From: Solirubrum sp044628455
GTDB taxonomy: Bacteria; Bacteroidota; Bacteroidia; Cytophagales; Hymenobacteraceae
DNA: 64,000 nucleotides
Direction of reading: 5' to 3'
Assembly: GCF_044628455.1 (NCBI RefSeq)
Contig: NZ_JBIYZW010000001.1
Span: forward strand, 2,046,001 to 2,110,000
Position numbers and translations under genes: made by a program. The notes beneath the pieces are model-generated. The model ran no database searches. It saw nothing but the letters and a program-made list of their open reading frames with translations, and was not told where the DNA came from. Position 1 is the stretch's first letter; each line of letters starts with the position of its first letter. Positions 7,756 to 15,361 of this stretch are shown piece by piece.

Positions 7756-9048
7756 ATGCTCCGAACCTCTACTCTGCTGGCCCTGCTGACCGGCTTGCTG
7801 CTCGCCACTCCGGCCCGGGCCCAGAAAACCTACCTGCACTGCGGCCGCCTGCTCGACGTGCGCGCCGGCAAGCTGCTGAGCGAGCAGACGCTGGTGGTGG
7901 AAAACGGCCGCGTGCAGGCCGTGCAGGCCGGTTATGCCGCCGCCGGCCCCACCGACCAGGTCATCGACCTGAAAACCCGCACCGTGCTGCCCGGCCTCAT
8001 CGATTGCCACGTGCACGTGGAGGGCGAAACCAGCAAAGACAATTTCATCCAGGAGTTTACCCTGAACCCCGCCGACGTGGCCTACGCCGCCGAGGGCTAC
8101 GCCCGCACTACCCTACTGGCCGGCTTCACCACCGTGCGCGACCTGGGCGGCTCGGGCGTGAACTTGGCGCTGCGCAACGCCATCAACCGCGGGCAGGTGC
8201 TGGGGCCGCGCATTTTTACCGTGGGCCGCGCCATCAGCGGCACCGGCGGGCACATGGACCCCACCAACGGCTACCGCTTCGATCTGATGGGCGTGCCCGG
8301 GCCCGTGGACGGCGTGGCCAACGGCCCCGACCAGGCCCGGCAGGCCGTGCGCGAGCAGTACAAGCGCGGCGCCGACCTGATCAAGATTGCCTCCACCGGC
8401 GGGGTGCTGTCGGTAGCCAAGGACGGCTCGGCCCCGCAGATGACGGAAGAGGAAATCCGCGCTGTGGTAACCACCGCCCGCGACCTGGGCTTGGCCGTGG
8501 CCTGCCACGCCCACGGCGCCGAGGGCATGAAGCGCGCCATCCGGGCCGGGGTGACCAGCATCGAGCACGGCACCCTGATGGACGACGAGACGATGAAGCT
8601 GATGAAGAAAAACGGCACCTGGTACGTGCCCACCATCACGGCAGGCAAATCGGTGGCCGACTCGGCCGCCAAGAACCCGCGCTACTATCCGCCGCTGGTG
8701 ACGCCCAAGGCCCTGGCCATCGGCCCCCGGCTGCAGGGCACGTTTGGGCGGGCCTACAAGGCCGGGGTGAAGATTGCCTTCGGCACCGACGCCTCGGTGT
8801 TTCGCCACGGCGTGAATGCGCTGGAATTCGGCTACATGGTGGAAGCCGGCATGCCCCCGCTCGAGGCCCTACGCGCCGCCACCCTCTCGGCTGCCGAGCT
8901 GCTGGGCCAGACCGCCAACCTGGGCAGCCTGGAGCCTGGCAAGCTGGCCGACGTGGTGGCCGTGGACGGCGACCCGCTGCAGGACATCGGCGCCATGATG
9001 CAGGTGCGCTTCGTGATGAAGGAAGGCCGGGTGTACCGCCGGGACTGA
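7756..9048 (+). CDS. Secreted metal-dependent amidohydrolase
   Basis: A 430-residue amidohydrolase of the imidazolonepropionase/Xaa-Pro dipeptidase-like branch. A signal peptide (1-22, ending ARAQ) shows export. Expected metal ligands are visible: HVH (His85, His87), a candidate carboxylated lysine in DLIKIAS (Lys210), histidines in CHAHG (251-254) and IEHG (271), and the catalytic aspartate in FGTDAS (Asp345). The C-terminal beta sandwich closes with LADVVAVDGDPL. Related enzymes cleave dipeptides, prolidase-type or organophosphate-like substrates; the real substrate is unknown. It is divergent from the acyl-CoA-binding protein gene. Confidence 0.88.
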   Translation: MLRTSTLLALLTGLLLATPARAQKTYLHCGRLLDVRAGKLLSEQTLVVENGRVQAVQAGYAAAGPTDQVIDLKTRTVLPGLIDCHVHVEGETSKDNFIQEFTLNPADVAYAAEGYARTTLLAGFTTVRDLGGSGVNLALRNAINRGQVLGPRIFTVGRAISGTGGHMDPTNGYRFDLMGVPGPVDGVANGPDQARQAVREQYKRGADLIKIASTGGVLSVAKDGSAPQMTEEEIRAVVTTARDLGLAVACHAHGAEGMKRAIRAGVTSIEHGTLMDDETMKLMKKNGTWYVPTITAGKSVADSAAKNPRYYPPLVTPKALAIGPRLQGTFGRAYKAGVKIAFGTDASVFRHGVNALEFGYMVEAGMPPLEALRAATLSAAELLGQTANLGSLEPGKLADVVAVDGDPLQDIGAMMQVRFVMKEGRVYRRD

Positions 9049-9130
9049 GCCAAGCCAACCGGGGTAGTCCAACCCCGCGGGGCCGGCCTTACGTAAGGCA
9101 CCCTGCCGCTTCGTCCTTCAACCTTCCCGT

Positions 9131-9646
9131 ATGAAACCCACCGACCTTTCGGCCCTCGTCAAGAAATTCCTGCAACACAAGCTCACCCTGGCCCTGGCCG
9201 AAAGCTGCACCTGCGGCTGGGTGGCGGCTCAATTGGCCCCGGCCCAGGGCGTGAGCGAGGTGCTGCTGGGCTCGGTGGTCACCTACCACGCCGACGCCAA
9301 GCAGCGGCTGCTGGGCGTGAAAAAGAAAACCCTGGACGAGTATTCAGCCGAAAGCCAGCAGATCAGCAACGAAATGGTGGCCGGCCTGCACAAGCAGCTG
9401 CCCGCCGACGTGTGCGTGTCCATCACCGGTCTGTTCGGGCCCGGCGCCTCCGAAACGCCCGACAAGCCCTCGGGCACCATCTTCGTCACCATCCTGCTCG
9501 AAGGCCGCGCCCACGAGTACCGCGAAGTGCTGAAGGGCCCCACCGACAAGCTGCGCGACCTGGCCGCCGACTTCATCTACACCAAGCTCGACGAGCTGCT
9601 CGACCGCCGCCAAGCCGGCCCCGGCGAGCCGGTGCACGGCAGCTAG
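9131..9646 (+). CDS. CinA C-terminal domain amidase (PncC-like)
   Basis: A 171-residue stand-alone CinA C-terminal domain, the form that acts as nicotinamide-mononucleotide deamidase in NAD recycling. Family signatures: LALAESCTCGW near residue 25 (consensus AESCTGG, here with Cys in place of the first Gly), GVSEVLLGSVVTYHADAKQ and ITGLFGPGASETPDKPSGT. The N-terminal CinA domain is absent, as in E. coli PncC. It sits 82 bases after the amidohydrolase gene on the same strand. Confidence 0.88.
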   Translation: MKPTDLSALVKKFLQHKLTLALAESCTCGWVAAQLAPAQGVSEVLLGSVVTYHADAKQRLLGVKKKTLDEYSAESQQISNEMVAGLHKQLPADVCVSITGLFGPGASETPDKPSGTIFVTILLEGRAHEYREVLKGPTDKLRDLAADFIYTKLDELLDRRQAGPGEPVHGS

Positions 9647-9694
9647 CGCGGTGCTCAGGGTGCAACTCCGGGGCGGGCCCGTCATCTTTGTGCC

Positions 9695-10318
9695 ATGTTA
9701 CGCTATACCTTCCTCACGGGCCTGCTGACGGTGGCCGTCGTTGCCACGGCTCCGGCCCAGGATGCTGCTACCCCGCCATCAGCGGCCCCGCCAAGTGTCC
9801 CGCAACCGACGTCTCCCACTTCGTTTTCGCCATTCCGCACTTCTTCCCTGGCTCTGTCCCTGGGTTGGGGCGCGCCCTACGGCTTCGGCCTCGAATACGC
9901 GTACCTGGTCAGTTCGCACGTCGACGTCAATGCCGGCGCGGGGCTGGGGCTGGGCGGCAAAATCGGGGTAGGTGCCCGCTACTACCTTACCACCGAGCGG
10001 GCCTTCACCCCTTATGTGGGCGCCAACCTGGTGCGCTCGGGCGGTATCGACAACGTGCGGTTGTCAGTCGACAACGAGGAAACGGAATACCGCCTGTGTC
10101 CCAGCGGCGTGCTGCACCTGCGCGGCGGTTTGCGCTGGCAGCCCGGGCACGTGGGCATTTCGGGCACCGTGGGTCAGGGCCTGCGCCTGGGCGGCAATCC
10201 GGTGGAGTTCAGCCCCAACTACCCCGCACCCTCGGTCCGGCTGCGCAACGCCGCGCGCATTCTCAGCCCCGGCGGCCTCGAAGTATCGGTAGCCCTGCAC
10301 ATCGGGCTGGGCCGCTAG
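9695..10318 (+). CDS. Outer-membrane beta-barrel-like protein
   Basis: A 207-residue protein with a signal peptide (1-22, ending PAQ) and a proline/serine-rich linker to about residue 45. The remainder alternates hydrophobic strands with glycines and aromatic residues (SLALSLGWGAPYGFGLEYAY; GKIGVGARYYL; AFTPYVGANLV; LEVSVALHIGLGR), typical of an eight-strand OmpA/OmpW-like barrel. The penultimate hydrophobic strand ends in Arg rather than Phe. A CATCTTTG -7-like element precedes the ATG by only about 6 bases, so the leader may be very short or the promoter lies elsewhere. Confidence 0.65.
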   Translation: MLRYTFLTGLLTVAVVATAPAQDAATPPSAAPPSVPQPTSPTSFSPFRTSSLALSLGWGAPYGFGLEYAYLVSSHVDVNAGAGLGLGGKIGVGARYYLTTERAFTPYVGANLVRSGGIDNVRLSVDNEETEYRLCPSGVLHLRGGLRWQPGHVGISGTVGQGLRLGGNPVEFSPNYPAPSVRLRNAARILSPGGLEVSVALHIGLGR

Positions 10319-10327
10319 CCCCGGCGG

Positions 10328-11359
10328 CTATTCTTTGCGGCGGCCCAGCACCAGGCGCAGATTCAGCCGTACCACGTCGCCCATGGAGTCGCAGCGGTCG
10401 AAGAGGGTGGTTTGGTGCTGCAGGTTCAGCTCTTTCTTGAGCTGCTCGATCTTGTCGGGCGGCGAGAGTTCTTCCTGGCGCATGCAGTCCACCAGATCCT
10501 TGAGACGGTAGCGTTCGGCGCGCGCGCGGCGGGCCATCAGGGCGCGCTCTTCGGCCTGGTACTGCCGGATGGTTTCGGGGGAGAGCAGGCGGCGCACCAG
10601 CTCCACCACCGGGCGGTTGTCGGCAAAGTACTGGGGCAGGTACATGCTCTTGTGGCCCTCGTAGCTCTGCTGGTCGAAATCGATGGCCCGCACCCGGTAC
10701 TGCTCGTCCTCGAAGTCGGGCGTCACGTCGATGACGTAGTTGTAGGCGCGCATGTCGCCCAGCAGCCGGGCAAAGCACCGCTCGTTGAACTTGACGAACT
10801 CCTTGGCGATGCGCACCTGATTGAGGTGGGGCCGGTCGAGGCGCGTCTTGATGAAGTCGTCGCCGGGAATGCCGGCAATGTGCTCCTCGATAAGCGTGTC
10901 GCCGGTCACCAGGAAGTTGATGGAGTTGGGCGACAACAAGTGCTCCAGCTCCAGTCCGTACACCCGCGAGGCGTCGGCGCGCTTTACGTAGAAGTAGTCG
11001 TAGTTGTCGTTGAACTGGTTGACGATGCGCACCCGGAAGGGGTTGGAGTTGCCGAAGCGGCAGTAGTCGATGCGGTCGGCCAGCAGGTGCTCGGAAAACG
11101 ACAGGTCGCCGTCGGTTTTCAGCAGGGCGTACACTTCCGTCAACCCCTGGCTGAGTTCGAGCAGGGTGTGGGGCTCGTACTGCACCGTTTCCCAGAGCGT
11201 GTCCTTGCCCTGCCGGTCGAGCAGTGGGAAAGCTCCCGATGAGCGGCGCAAATCGGCGTAGCTGACGGGCAGGGTGGTTTCGCGGTCGTAGAGCTGCAGG
11301 TACTGGCGCAGCGGCGGGCTGATGCGGTAGCTGGGCTTCTTCTTGGAGATGGTGTTCAT
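10328..11359 (-). CDS. Conserved protein of unknown function, possibly kinase-like
   Basis: A 343-residue soluble protein with no signal peptide. The central part (CFARLLGDMRAYNYVIDV followed by YRVRAIDFDQQSYEGH) is reminiscent of a phosphotransferase core, where a catalytic-loop-like 'D.R.YN' is followed by an 'IDFD' metal-binding segment, but a glycine loop is not obvious. The C-terminal 90 residues are basic and helical. ATG 11359 gives a sensible N terminus (MNTISKKKPSYRISPPLRQ); an earlier frame adds 55 residues of low-complexity Arg/Pro/Ala. It converges on the barrel gene with only 9 bases between stops. Confidence 0.5.
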   Translation of the reverse strand: MNTISKKKPSYRISPPLRQYLQLYDRETTLPVSYADLRRSSGAFPLLDRQGKDTLWETVQYEPHTLLELSQGLTEVYALLKTDGDLSFSEHLLADRIDYCRFGNSNPFRVRIVNQFNDNYDYFYVKRADASRVYGLELEHLLSPNSINFLVTGDTLIEEHIAGIPGDDFIKTRLDRPHLNQVRIAKEFVKFNERCFARLLGDMRAYNYVIDVTPDFEDEQYRVRAIDFDQQSYEGHKSMYLPQYFADNRPVVELVRRLLSPETIRQYQAEERALMARRARAERYRLKDLVDCMRQEELSPPDKIEQLKKELNLQHQTTLFDRCDSMGDVVRLNLRLVLGRRKE

Positions 11360-11582
11360 GCGTGCGGCGGAAAACGGGCGCGGGCTAAAGAACGGCAAAC
11401 GCGGCGTCGCGGCCGAACGCTGCCCTCCATCAGCCGGTGGGCGGCGCCTGCGCAGGCCGGTTTCGGAGGCCTCGGCGGCCGGCTTGGCGGGGCCGCGCGT
11501 TTTGCCGAAGCCTGCTGGCAGCACCCGATTTTTTCCCGAACTTTCGGAGCCCTAGTGCCCTCCGCCTTTTTGCCGCTTCCCG

Positions 11583-12773
11583 ATGAAAAAATTCTTCTTT
11601 GCTCTGGCCATCGTGCTGCTTTGCCCGGTGCTGTCGCCCGGTTGGGGCTTCTTCGGCCACCGCACCATCACCCAGGTGGCCGTGTACGAGCTGCCCGGCT
11701 CGATGCAGCCCTTCTACTTCCGCCACCTCAACCAGATTGTGCGGCTGTCGACGGCTCCCGATGAGCGGCGCAACGAGGATGCGAGCGAGGCGCCCAAGCA
11801 CTACATCGACATGGACCACTACGGCGACAACCCCTTCGGCCTCATGCCCAAGGTGTACGAGAAGGCCGTGGCCAAATACACCGCCGACACGCTGCGCAAG
11901 TACGGCACCGTGCCGTGGGTGGTGATGGAGGTGAAGGACAAGCTGGTGCAGGCCTTCAAGGAGGGCGACACCACGGCCATCGTGGCCTTGTCGGCCGACC
12001 TGGGCCACTACGTGTCGGACGCCTACGTGCCGCTGCACACCACCGAGAACTACGACGGGCAGCTCACCAAGCAGCACGGCCTTCACTCGCTGTGGGAGTC
12101 GAAGCTGGTGGAGCGCCACATTGCCGAGTACAAGCTCGACGGCGAGAAGGCCGAGTACATCAAAGACCCGCTCACCAGCATCTGGAAAGTGGTGCAGGAG
12201 TCGTACGGCTTTTTGGGCGCCACCTTCGACTACGAGGTGGAGGTGAGCAAGAAGTTCACGCCCGAGAAAAAGTACACCTACTCGCACAAGTACGGTACCA
12301 CCCGCCGCTCCTACTCCGACGCCTTTGCCGACGCCTACCACAAGAAAGTGGGCGGCATGGTGGCCTTCCGCCTGAAGCTGGCCACCACCATGGTGTCGTC
12401 GATGTGGTACACGGCCTGGAAGGACGCCGGCAGCCCCGACCTGAACAAGCTCATGAAGCCCAGTAAGCTCCGCAAGTCGGAGAAAGACACGCTGGACTTG
12501 CAGCTGGCGGCCTGGAAAAAGCACGAGCTGGTGGACCAGGGCCTGCTGCTGGCCATGCGCAAGGAAAAGGCCGCTCCCAAGGCCGACGTGGTGGGCTCGG
12601 CCGAAAACGCCGCCCCCGCCCCGGTAACCGAAGCCCCCGCTACGCCCGCCGCCCCCGCTCCCGCCCCGGCAGCCGACAAGGTGAAAACCAAGTCGAAAAA
12701 GGAAGACGGTGGCAAGCAGAAAACCAAGGACAAGAAAAAGAAGGAAGACGCCAACAGCCCCTTCGGCGACTAG
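11583..12773 (+). CDS. Secreted S1/P1 nuclease or zinc phospholipase C-like hydrolase
   Basis: A 396-residue protein with a signal peptide (1-20) ending just before WGFFGHRTI, which places the mature N-terminal Trp as in S1/P1 nucleases and zinc-dependent phospholipase C, where it is a metal ligand. Further ligands are likely in HYIDMDHY, DLGHYVSDAYVPLH (the H-x3-D-x-H region) and KQHGLHSLWE. After about residue 325 the protein changes into a low-complexity tail, first Ala/Pro then Lys-rich (KTKSKKEDGG, KDKKKKED), ending NSPFGD. The tail may bind a polyanion or the cell surface. Exact substrate is not decidable. Confidence 0.78.
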   Translation: MKKFFFALAIVLLCPVLSPGWGFFGHRTITQVAVYELPGSMQPFYFRHLNQIVRLSTAPDERRNEDASEAPKHYIDMDHYGDNPFGLMPKVYEKAVAKYTADTLRKYGTVPWVVMEVKDKLVQAFKEGDTTAIVALSADLGHYVSDAYVPLHTTENYDGQLTKQHGLHSLWESKLVERHIAEYKLDGEKAEYIKDPLTSIWKVVQESYGFLGATFDYEVEVSKKFTPEKKYTYSHKYGTTRRSYSDAFADAYHKKVGGMVAFRLKLATTMVSSMWYTAWKDAGSPDLNKLMKPSKLRKSEKDTLDLQLAAWKKHELVDQGLLLAMRKEKAAPKADVVGSAENAAPAPVTEAPATPAAPAPAPAADKVKTKSKKEDGGKQKTKDKKKKEDANSPFGD

Positions 12774-12806
12774 ACTAACCTGCTTTATTCCAGATTATTA
12801 CCCGCG

Positions 12807-12840
12807 CAACGCCCTCCCACCGGAGGGCGTTGTTTGTTTA
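12807..12840 (+). terminator. Rho-independent terminator
   Basis: CAACGCCCTCC (12807-12817) pairs with GGAGGGCGTTG (12822-12832), followed by TTTGTTTA. It ends the S1/P1-like gene. Confidence 0.75.
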
Positions 12841-12949
12841 GCTCGTCTATAACTACGCTGCTGCTTAAGGCGTTGAGCCCAGGTCGGCATCTGCCCGATT
12901 CCGGCCCGGCCCCGGCTCCCATTCCCAACCAACCCAAACACCCCATCCT

Positions 12950-13852
12950 ATGATTCACCGCATCGATCGGCTCGCGCTGGAGCTGCCCACGCCCAAAAAT
13001 GCCTCGCCCAACGACGCGGCGGCCGTGCAGGAACTGCTGGGCGGCAAGTACGGGGAAATGTCGACCCTGATGAACTACACGTTCCAGTCGTTCAACTTCC
13101 GGGGGCGCAAGCGCCTGCGGCCGTTCTACGAACTGGTGGCCAGCATCGCGGCCGAGGAGTACAGCCACATCGAGGCCGTGTCGTACGCCATCAACCTGCT
13201 GCTGACCGGCACCACCAAGCGCGGCCACGACCCCGAGCCGGGGCCGCTGCAGAACGCGGTGGACGCGCGCAACAGCTACCACTTCCTGAGCAGCAACCAG
13301 GCCGCCATGCCCTACGACTCGATGGGCAACCCCTGGACCGGGCAGTACGTGCACAACTCGGGCAACCTGAAACTGGACTTGCTGCACAACTTCTTTTTGG
13401 AGTGCGGCGCCCGGGCCAACAAGATGCGGGTGTACTCGATGGTGACCGACCCCACGGCCCGCGAAATGGTGGGCTACCTGCTGGTGCGCGGCGGGGTGCA
13501 CGTGGTGGCCTACGCCCGCGCCCTGGAATACCTCACCGGCGTGGAAGTCACCAAGCTCGTGCCAGTGCCCGATCTGAGCAACAAGGCCTTTAAGGAAGCC
13601 CGCAAGCACGAGGAAAAGGGCCTGCACCGCAAGCTCTACACCTTCAGCCAGGAAGACTACCAGCAGGCCGGCCTGATCTGGAACGGCCCGCACCCCGAAG
13701 ACGGGCAACCGCTGGAGCTGATTCAGGGCTCGGTGGAAGGCGTGCCCTACCCCGACCTGGAAGAAGAGCCGCAGCTGAACTCGCCCGGGGCCGACGACTA
13801 CGACCCCGACATGTTCAAGGACATTGCCAAGAAACTCGGCATCAAGCTCTGA
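12950..13852 (+). CDS. Manganese catalase
   Basis: A 300-residue non-haem catalase of the KatN type, which disproportionates hydrogen peroxide at a dimanganese site. Expected ligands are in place: Glu36 in KYGEMSTLMNY, Glu70 and His73 in AEEYSHIEA, a glutamate in FFLECGARANK and a histidine in RGGVHVVAYA. Length and order agree with the family across the whole protein, and the C-terminal third carries the usual region after the four-helix bundle. No signal peptide. It stands alone after a terminator. Confidence 0.92.
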   Translation: MIHRIDRLALELPTPKNASPNDAAAVQELLGGKYGEMSTLMNYTFQSFNFRGRKRLRPFYELVASIAAEEYSHIEAVSYAINLLLTGTTKRGHDPEPGPLQNAVDARNSYHFLSSNQAAMPYDSMGNPWTGQYVHNSGNLKLDLLHNFFLECGARANKMRVYSMVTDPTAREMVGYLLVRGGVHVVAYARALEYLTGVEVTKLVPVPDLSNKAFKEARKHEEKGLHRKLYTFSQEDYQQAGLIWNGPHPEDGQPLELIQGSVEGVPYPDLEEEPQLNSPGADDYDPDMFKDIAKKLGIKL

Positions 13853-13948
13853 GTTGACGCCGGGCCTTACCTTCGCGTCCTCCGCGCCTGCCCGCTTCGG
13901 GCCGGGCGCGGGGGACGCTTCCGTTTCCCGTTTACGCAATTCCTGCCC

Positions 13949-14701
13949 ATGCTTCGCCGTGTTCTGCCCCTGGCCTGCGCTACCGCCCTGCTGCTGGGCG
14001 CCTGCAACCAGTCGCCACCGCCCGTGGTCGAAAAGCCCGCGCCGCCCACTACGCCCGACGGCTCGGGCCGCCCCGGCCCCGATTTGCTGAGCATGGCCGA
14101 TTCCAACGCCGTGGCCGTGCTCACCCAGTACGGCCGGGAGCATCCCGAAACTGAAGTGCTGGTAACCACGCGCCTGGGCAACATCCGCGTGCGCCTCTTC
14201 GAAGACACGCCCCTGCACCGCGCCAATTTCCTGCTGCTGGTCAACAAGGGCTACTTCGACCAGACCGTGTTCTACCGCGTGGTCAAGGACTTCGTGGCCC
14301 AGGGCGGCAACTCCGACAGCCGCACCATTCAGCTGCGCAAGTACCACGTGCCGTCCGAAATCCGCCCGCAGCACTTCCACCGCCGCGGCGCCCTGGGCAT
14401 GGCCCGCTACGACGACGAGAAAAACCCCCAGCGCCTGTCGTCCTCGCACGACTTCTACTTCGTGCAGGGCCAGAAGCTCACGCCCGAGCAAGCGCGGGCC
14501 ACCGCCAACCGCAAGCTCACGCCCGCGCAGGTCAAAGTCTACGCCACTGAGGGCGGCGTGCCTGCCCTCGACGGACAGTACACCGTTTTCGGCGAAGTAA
14601 TCGAAGGCCTCGACGTGGTCGAGAAAATCACCAACGAGCCCGTCGACCCCTACAAGTGGCCCCTGAAGGATATCGGCATGAAGATGCAGGTGGTGAAGTA
14701 G
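13949..14701 (+). CDS. Lipoprotein cyclophilin-type peptidylprolyl isomerase
   Basis: A 250-residue lipoprotein: signal peptide with lipobox LLGAC (Cys19), a proline-rich linker to about residue 50, then a cyclophilin domain (VLVTTRLGNIRVRLFEDTPLHRANFLLLVNKGYFD, FYRVVKDFVAQGG, and YTVFGEVIEGLDVVEKI). An insertion of about 35 residues (QRLSSSHDFYF to KVYATEGG) precedes the last strand. It probably assists folding in the periplasm, tethered to a membrane. It begins 96 bases after the catalase gene and may be a separate unit. Confidence 0.88.
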   Translation: MLRRVLPLACATALLLGACNQSPPPVVEKPAPPTTPDGSGRPGPDLLSMADSNAVAVLTQYGREHPETEVLVTTRLGNIRVRLFEDTPLHRANFLLLVNKGYFDQTVFYRVVKDFVAQGGNSDSRTIQLRKYHVPSEIRPQHFHRRGALGMARYDDEKNPQRLSSSHDFYFVQGQKLTPEQARATANRKLTPAQVKVYATEGGVPALDGQYTVFGEVIEGLDVVEKITNEPVDPYKWPLKDIGMKMQVVK

Positions 14702-14798
14702 GGTTTCGGTGGTCGTAGCAGGCCGCCCGGGGCTGTCGGCGAAGAATTCCAGCGTCTACCCCGACTCGAATTTCCGGGTTCCTAATCCAGACGCTCTC

Positions 14799-15233
14799 CT
14801 AATTCCTGACCACCTTCACCAGGCGCGAGTGCTGCGGGTCGAGGGGGTCTTCGCGTTGAAACGCGAGCAGTTCGGCGCGGGTGTAGGCGCGCACGGCCTG
14901 CGGGGCAAACACGCTCGGGCGGCGCACGTCGGCCTCGGCCGATAAGGCGGGCTCCAAGGCCGGGTGCGTCAGCACGCTGTCGGGCGTGAGGCGGAACACC
15001 TGGTAGAAATAGAATTGGGGAGTAGAGCCGCCTTCGGGAAAAAAGCGTACCACCAGCACGTCGCCCACCCGCAGATCGGCCAAATATCCGGCAGTGCGGT
15101 CGGGCGGTGCCGCGGTGATTTCCGGCGTCGTGGAAGGCTGGACCGCGGCTTGCTCGGGCGGCGAGTCGTTGGCTTGGCAGGCAGTCAGCAGCGGCAGCAG
15201 GCCGGCCGCCAGTCGGGCAGCTATTCTAATCAT
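14799..15233 (-). CDS. Small lipoprotein of unknown function
   Basis: A 144-residue protein with lipobox LLTAC (Cys19) and a Pro/Thr-rich linker before a compact domain (GYLADLRVGDVLVVRFFPEGG, QFYFYQVFRLTPDSVLTHP, YTRAELLAFQREDPL). The pattern of strands suggests a small beta domain. I do not recognise a family. It is convergent with the PPIase gene and separated from the peptidase gene by a bidirectional terminator. Confidence 0.6.
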   Translation of the reverse strand: MIRIAARLAAGLLPLLTACQANDSPPEQAAVQPSTTPEITAAPPDRTAGYLADLRVGDVLVVRFFPEGGSTPQFYFYQVFRLTPDSVLTHPALEPALSAEADVRRPSVFAPQAVRAYTRAELLAFQREDPLDPQHSRLVKVVRN

Positions 15234-15296
15234 CGGGGTGTATACGGGGCGCTGGGCTTAGGCGCTGGGGGGCGGGCGTTAGAGCATGGCGCAGTC

Positions 15297-15337
15297 ACAA
15301 AAAAGGCGGCCCGCAGGGTGCGGGCCGCCTTTTTTGT
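15297..15337. terminator. Bidirectional rho-independent terminator
   Basis: A perfect 19-base stem (15297-15315 with 15319-15337) over a three-base loop, with an A run on one side and a T run on the other (arms begin ACAAAAAAGG and end CCTTTTTTGT). It lies downstream of the M13 peptidase gene. Confidence 0.85.
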
Positions 15338-15361
15338 CAAACGTCAATTGCTCAGCCTCGC

